Assembly (NCBI GenBank): GCA_903907665.1 | Contig: CAIVOW010000187.1 | Coordinates: forward strand, 1 to 17,707 | Origin: an uncultured Actinomycetes bacterium | Lineage (GTDB): Bacteria > Actinomycetota > Actinomycetes > Nanopelagicales > Nanopelagicaceae | Reading direction: 5' to 3' | Length of the DNA stretch: 17,707 nt | Shown: positions 14,582 to 17,707 of the stretch, in pieces | Layout: each line of letters opens with the position of its first letter | How positions within the stretch are numbered: the stretch's first letter is position 1 | The notes under the pieces: generated by a model | What the model was told of the DNA's origin: nothing | The model's input: the letters and a program-made list of their open reading frames with translations, nothing else | The model's database searches: none | Translations under genes and position numbers: made by a program

Positions 14582-16180
14582 GTGATTGCAACCCAAAGCC
14601 TCGAACTCCGTGCGGCAGCCAGACTTCTCGTCAGCAATGTGACCGTACGAATAAATCATGGAGATCGAGTCGGGTTTGTTGGACGAAATGGAGCGGGCAA
14701 ATCGACCCTCTGCAAAGTTCTAGCTGGTGAAACAATGCCGGCTGGCGGACAAGTTAACCGCACTGGAACTATTGGCTATCTCCCGCAGGACCCGCGCACC
14801 GGTGATCAAGAAGATAGCGTTATCAATCGAATTCTCTCTGCACGCGGCCTTGATTTAATTGTTGCCAGAATGCGTAAGGCTGAAGATGCCATGGCTACCG
14901 CATCACCTGAAGAGCTTGAAAAGGCGCTAGATCGCTACTCGACAGTGGACGCTGAATTTCAAAGTGCCGGTGGCTATGCGGCCTCTTCTGAAGCCGAGTC
15001 AATTCTCACAAATTTAGGTATTCCAGAACGACTTTTCGAAGAATCCCTGGAAGCCCTCAGTGGCGGACAACGTCGACGGGTAGAACTCGCCCGAATTCTT
15101 TTTAGTGGAGCAGACACTCTCTTGCTCGATGAACCCACTAACCACCTAGATGCCGAGTCCATCATTTGGCTTCGAGAGTATTTGATGAAGTACAGCGGTG
15201 GGTTGGTAATTATTTCTCACGATGTGGCTTTGATTGAAACAGTTGTTAATAAAGTTTTCTATATTGACGCTAATCGAAATGTTATCGATGTGTACAACAT
15301 GGGATGGAAGAAATATCTTCTTCAGCGGGAACAAGATGAGCATCGCCGTAAAAAGGAGAGAGCGAACGCAGAGAAGAAGGCGGCGATCCTCTCCAAGCAA
15401 GGCGAGAAAATGCGGGCTAAAGCATCGAAAGCTAAAGCTGCCCAGGGAATGCTTCGTCGCGCCGATCAGCTTTTGTCAGGCTTAGAGGATGTTCGCGTCA
15501 AAGATAAAGTTGCAAAACTTCGCTTTCCAACTCCGGCGCCTTGTGGAAAAACTCCACTTACGGCTGAGGGATTGAGTAAATCCTATGGTTCACTCGAAGT
15601 ATTTACTGACGTTGATTTAGCTATTGATCGAGGTTCTCGAGTCGTCATTCTTGGTTTAAACGGAGCTGGTAAAACAACTCTTCTTAAAATCCTAGCTGGA
15701 GTAAGTGAATCAGACACTGGGGCGGTAAATCCAGGCCATGGCTTGAAGATTGGTTACTACGCACAAGAGCATGAAATGTTGGACTTCGAGCGAACTGTTT
15801 TACAGAACATGATGTCTTCTGGTGCCGAAATCAAGGAGCAACAAGCGCGCCAAGTTCTGGGTTCATTCCTCTTTGTAGGCGATGATGTGGATAAATTGGT
15901 AAAAGTTTTAAGCGGTGGCGAGCGAACACGTTTAGCTTTAGCAACGCTAGTGGTCGGTGAAGCTAACGTTTTGATGCTGGATGAGCCGACAAATAACTTA
16001 GATCCTGCATCCCGTGATGAAATCCTTGGCGCCTTGACTGAGTATCAGGGCGCCGTGATTCTCGTCAGCCACGATGAAGGTGCGGTGCGGGCTTTGAAGC
16101 CAGAGCGCGTTCTGCTACTGCCTGATGGAGATGAAGATCTTTGGAGCGATGAATACTTGGATCTAATTTCACTGGAATAA
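14582..16180 (+). CDS. ABC-F ATPase, Rv1473-like
   Basis: 532 residues with two ABC domains and no membrane segments, the ABC-F layout. Domain 1: Walker A GRNGAGKST at 34-42, signature LSGGQ at 159-163, Walker B LLLDEPTNHLD with D183/E184. The linker at about 235-300 is Lys/Arg/Glu-rich, as in ribosome-binding ABC-F factors. Domain 2: GLNGAGKTT at 358-366, LSGGE at 443-447, LMLDEPTNNLD with D467/E468. Both catalytic glutamates are intact. By recall it aligns end to end with M. tuberculosis Rv1473, labelled a macrolide-transport ATPase; ABC-F proteins instead act on ribosomes, as translation factors or in protection against drugs. Rv1473's N-terminus fits the GTG start here (VIATQSLELRA). Whether it gives resistance is unknown. 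Confidence 0.93.
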   Translation: MIATQSLELRAAARLLVSNVTVRINHGDRVGFVGRNGAGKSTLCKVLAGETMPAGGQVNRTGTIGYLPQDPRTGDQEDSVINRILSARGLDLIVARMRKAEDAMATASPEELEKALDRYSTVDAEFQSAGGYAASSEAESILTNLGIPERLFEESLEALSGGQRRRVELARILFSGADTLLLDEPTNHLDAESIIWLREYLMKYSGGLVIISHDVALIETVVNKVFYIDANRNVIDVYNMGWKKYLLQREQDEHRRKKERANAEKKAAILSKQGEKMRAKASKAKAAQGMLRRADQLLSGLEDVRVKDKVAKLRFPTPAPCGKTPLTAEGLSKSYGSLEVFTDVDLAIDRGSRVVILGLNGAGKTTLLKILAGVSESDTGAVNPGHGLKIGYYAQEHEMLDFERTVLQNMMSSGAEIKEQQARQVLGSFLFVGDDVDKLVKVLSGGERTRLALATLVVGEANVLMLDEPTNNLDPASRDEILGALTEYQGAVILVSHDEGAVRALKPERVLLLPDGDEDLWSDEYLDLISLE

Positions 16181-16189
16181 CTTGAGTTA

Positions 16190-16208
16190 TCAAGCACGTA
16201 GTGCTTGA
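16190..16208. terminator. Hairpin at the abcF/aminotransferase convergent junction
   Basis: TCAAGCAC, a 3-base loop GTA and GTGCTTGA form a perfect 8-bp stem starting 10 bases after the abcF stop and covering the last codons of the reverse gene. No T-run follows on either strand, so it would be a weak or factor-assisted terminator. The convergent gap is only 9 bases. Confidence 0.4.
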
Positions 16209-17581
16209 GCAAGTTCCCTAAAATCCTCAACAAGTAAATCAATTTCACGCTGCCCATGCGCAAGTGAAATTAACCACTGCTCATCAAGTCCTGGAGGCGT
16301 AATGATTCCGCGATTGAGCGACCATAGCCAAGAAAGCTCAGCAATTTTGAAATCAGTCGCCTTATAATCACGATAGTTGCGGACTGGTGTTACCGACCAT
16401 GTGATACAACCTTTGATTCCAAAGCCCACTGTATGAGCTGGAAGCTGATATTCGTTGATGATTTCTGAGATTCGCTCTAAGGCTTGCATATTCAGAGCTT
16501 CAGCTTTCGCTAACGCCTCTGGCGTGCAAATCTTGTCGATGGCCCGAACGCCAGCCATTGCAAGTGGATTTCCATTGAAAGTTCCAAAATGTGGCATCTT
16601 ATTATCAGACACAACTTGCATGATCTCGCGCTTTCCGCCAAATGCAGCAAGTGGTAGACCACCACCAATTGATTTTGCAAGAGAGATTAAATCAGGTTGT
16701 ACGCCAATACGCTGAGCGGCGCCATGAGGTCCTGCTGTCAGTCCTGTTTTAACTTCATCGAAAATCAAGATGATTCCATATTGATCACATAGGTCGCGTA
16801 CGCCTTGTAAGTAACCTTCGTCTGGAAGGACGATTGCTAGATTTTCCAAAACTGGCTCGACAATAAAGCAGGCTATTTCAGAACCATGGCCTTTAAAAAT
16901 CTGTTCTAGTGATTCAAGATTATTAAATGGAACGACATACACGGTTCCAGGATTTGCGCCTTCTGGAATAACCGTATTTGGCATCTCGGGTGAACCGGCT
17001 TTGTCTAAGGCTGGTTTTACTGAAACCGTCAGGGGATCATATGATCCGTGATAGCCACCTTCCACCTTAACAATCGCGTCTTTCCCGGTGAATGCTCTAG
17101 CGGTACGAACGGCGTACATCGTTGCCTCTGTGCCCGAGTTTGCAAAGCGCACAAGATCTATTGAGAATCGCTTGCAAATTCGTTCTGCAGCGTCGCGCGA
17201 AATTGGCGAAGGAGTAACAAACAACATACCCGTCTCCATAGCTTGCTTGGCTTCTTCTACAACGACGGGATTGAGGTGACCGGCCAACATCGCGCCGAAC
17301 CCCATTGAAAGATCAAGTAGTTCACGTCCATCGACATCAGTCATCCACGCGCCTTTGGCGGAGACGATTGAAATTGGGTATGGATCCCAATGCTGGAAGC
17401 TTGAAACTACGCCTAAAGGCAGCGTTTGTTTCGCAATTTCGTATTCCATTTCAGATCCCAGCGTGGAGGCTTTAAATCTATTCCACTCGCTGGCGAGGAG
17501 TTCTTCTACTCGCGATTCTGATAATTGGACTGGATTGTTACTGAGTTTTCTAAATGCTTGAGTTTCAAGTTGGCGAAACAT
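16190..17581 (-). CDS. Class III aminotransferase, glutamate-1-semialdehyde aminomutase-like
   Basis: 463 residues from the ATG at 17581. PLP-fold motifs are NSGTEATMYAVRTARAFTG (from 148), EGGYHGSYDP, FIVEPV, LIFDEVKTG (D275) and SLAKSIGGGLP with the Schiff-base lysine K303, then GTFNGNPLAMAG. This places it beside HemL, but several HemL-typical residues differ and no haem genes adjoin, so it may be a GSAM-like transaminase of other substrate range rather than HemL. The start is uncertain: the frame continues to an ATG at 17662 (490 residues). Neither start has a Shine-Dalgarno or the TANNNT spacing. I prefer 17581 because the intervening DNA carries two inverted repeats and an N-terminus with no family resemblance. 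Confidence 0.8.
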   Translation of the reverse strand: MFRQLETQAFRKLSNNPVQLSESRVEELLASEWNRFKASTLGSEMEYEIAKQTLPLGVVSSFQHWDPYPISIVSAKGAWMTDVDGRELLDLSMGFGAMLAGHLNPVVVEEAKQAMETGMLFVTPSPISRDAAERICKRFSIDLVRFANSGTEATMYAVRTARAFTGKDAIVKVEGGYHGSYDPLTVSVKPALDKAGSPEMPNTVIPEGANPGTVYVVPFNNLESLEQIFKGHGSEIACFIVEPVLENLAIVLPDEGYLQGVRDLCDQYGIILIFDEVKTGLTAGPHGAAQRIGVQPDLISLAKSIGGGLPLAAFGGKREIMQVVSDNKMPHFGTFNGNPLAMAGVRAIDKICTPEALAKAEALNMQALERISEIINEYQLPAHTVGFGIKGCITWSVTPVRNYRDYKATDFKIAELSWLWSLNRGIITPPGLDEQWLISLAHGQREIDLLVEDFRELAQALRA

Positions 17582-17594
17582 TGTTGTGACAACA
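17582..17594. promoter_or_regulatory. 13-bp perfect palindrome abutting the GSAM-like start
   Basis: TGTTGT G ACAACA is a perfect 6+1+6 palindrome that touches the ATG at 17581. It has the size and symmetry of a dimeric repressor operator; the regulator family is not identifiable. Confidence 0.35.
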
Positions 17595-17602
17595 CCGAGA
17601 AC

Positions 17603-17620
17603 TTTCAGCGATTGCTGAAA
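17603..17620. promoter_or_regulatory. 18-bp inverted repeat upstream of the GSAM-like gene
   Basis: TTTCAGC, 4 bases GATT, GCTGAAA: a perfect 7-bp inverted repeat. It could be an operator or an RNA hairpin in the leader. Together with the palindrome at 17582-17594 (centres about 23 bases apart) it suggests a control region. Confidence 0.35.
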
Positions 17621-17683
17621 TACGATGCCTTCTCCCCTTATAAGTTTGGCGCTAAAGCTCATTACTGCAATAACGTTGAGGAG

Positions 17684-17689
17684 AAGGTA
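17684..17689 (-). promoter_or_regulatory. Possible -10 of the GSAM-like gene
   Basis: Reverse-strand TACCTT fits TANNNT. It would give a leader of about 15 bases to the ATG at 17662 or about 96 bases to the ATG at 17581. This is weak evidence on its own. Confidence 0.25.
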
Positions 17690-17707
17690 GCAGAGGCGGT
17701 GAAGAAA

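Noticed and set aside
14560..14637. N-terminal extension of the EamA protein from an ATG at 14637
   Set aside because: It is antisense to the ABC-F N-terminal coding region and upstream of the putative promoter for the inner GTG.

Overview
This window looks like a compact, moderately AT-rich actinobacterial chromosome, most like the streamlined freshwater acI/Nanopelagicales type. That lineage call is inference. It rests on the gene order (TIGR01777 epimerase, lipB, lipA, DUF4191, RDD, glnA), which I recall from mycobacteria (Rv2216-Rv2220) and other Actinomycetota, on an Rv1473-like ABC-F protein, and on near-absent spacers. Seven gene junctions overlap and no gap exceeds about 212 bp. I saw no tRNA, rRNA, CRISPR array, insertion sequence or phage gene.

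Layout. 1-378 (+) is the 3' end of a TIGR01777-family epimerase. 350-4724 (-) is a tight three-gene operon transcribed mmpL-type transporter > Gfo/Idh/MocA oxidoreductase > FAD amine-oxidase-like protein. 4880-7977 (+) is the lipoate operon lipB-lipA-plsC-DUF4191, with every junction overlapping. 7974-8402 (-) is an RDD membrane protein, then 8615-10048 (+) glnA with a GlnR-like box and a strong bidirectional terminator. 10129-11622 (-) mmsA and 11733-13067 (+) a class III aminotransferase are divergent and probably form an omega-amino-acid (beta-alanine-like) catabolic pair. They are followed by marC (+), eamA (-), an ABC-F ATPase (+) and a second class III aminotransferase of the glutamate-1-semialdehyde aminomutase type (-).

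Regulation. The most striking pattern is in the starts. Five genes (lipB, RDD, mmsA, eamA, abcF) have a TANNNT -10-like hexamer exactly 6 nt before the start codon, which is the geometry of leaderless transcription. mmpL, glnA and the first aminotransferase instead have Shine-Dalgarno sequences. This rule moves several starts inward from the longest open frame. At eamA/abcF the two divergent -10 elements share a TA dinucleotide, so the promoters should exclude each other.

How the genes work together. LipB and LipA make the lipoyl cofactor of 2-oxoacid dehydrogenases. GlnA assimilates ammonium. The aminotransferase and MmsA can turn omega-amino acids into acyl-CoA. I found no clearly new multi-gene system. 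The best leads are the leaderless promoter architecture, the overlapping divergent promoter, the reverse-strand cassette interrupting the conserved lip/gln neighbourhood, and the (DLP)5 repeat at the RDD protein's N-terminus.
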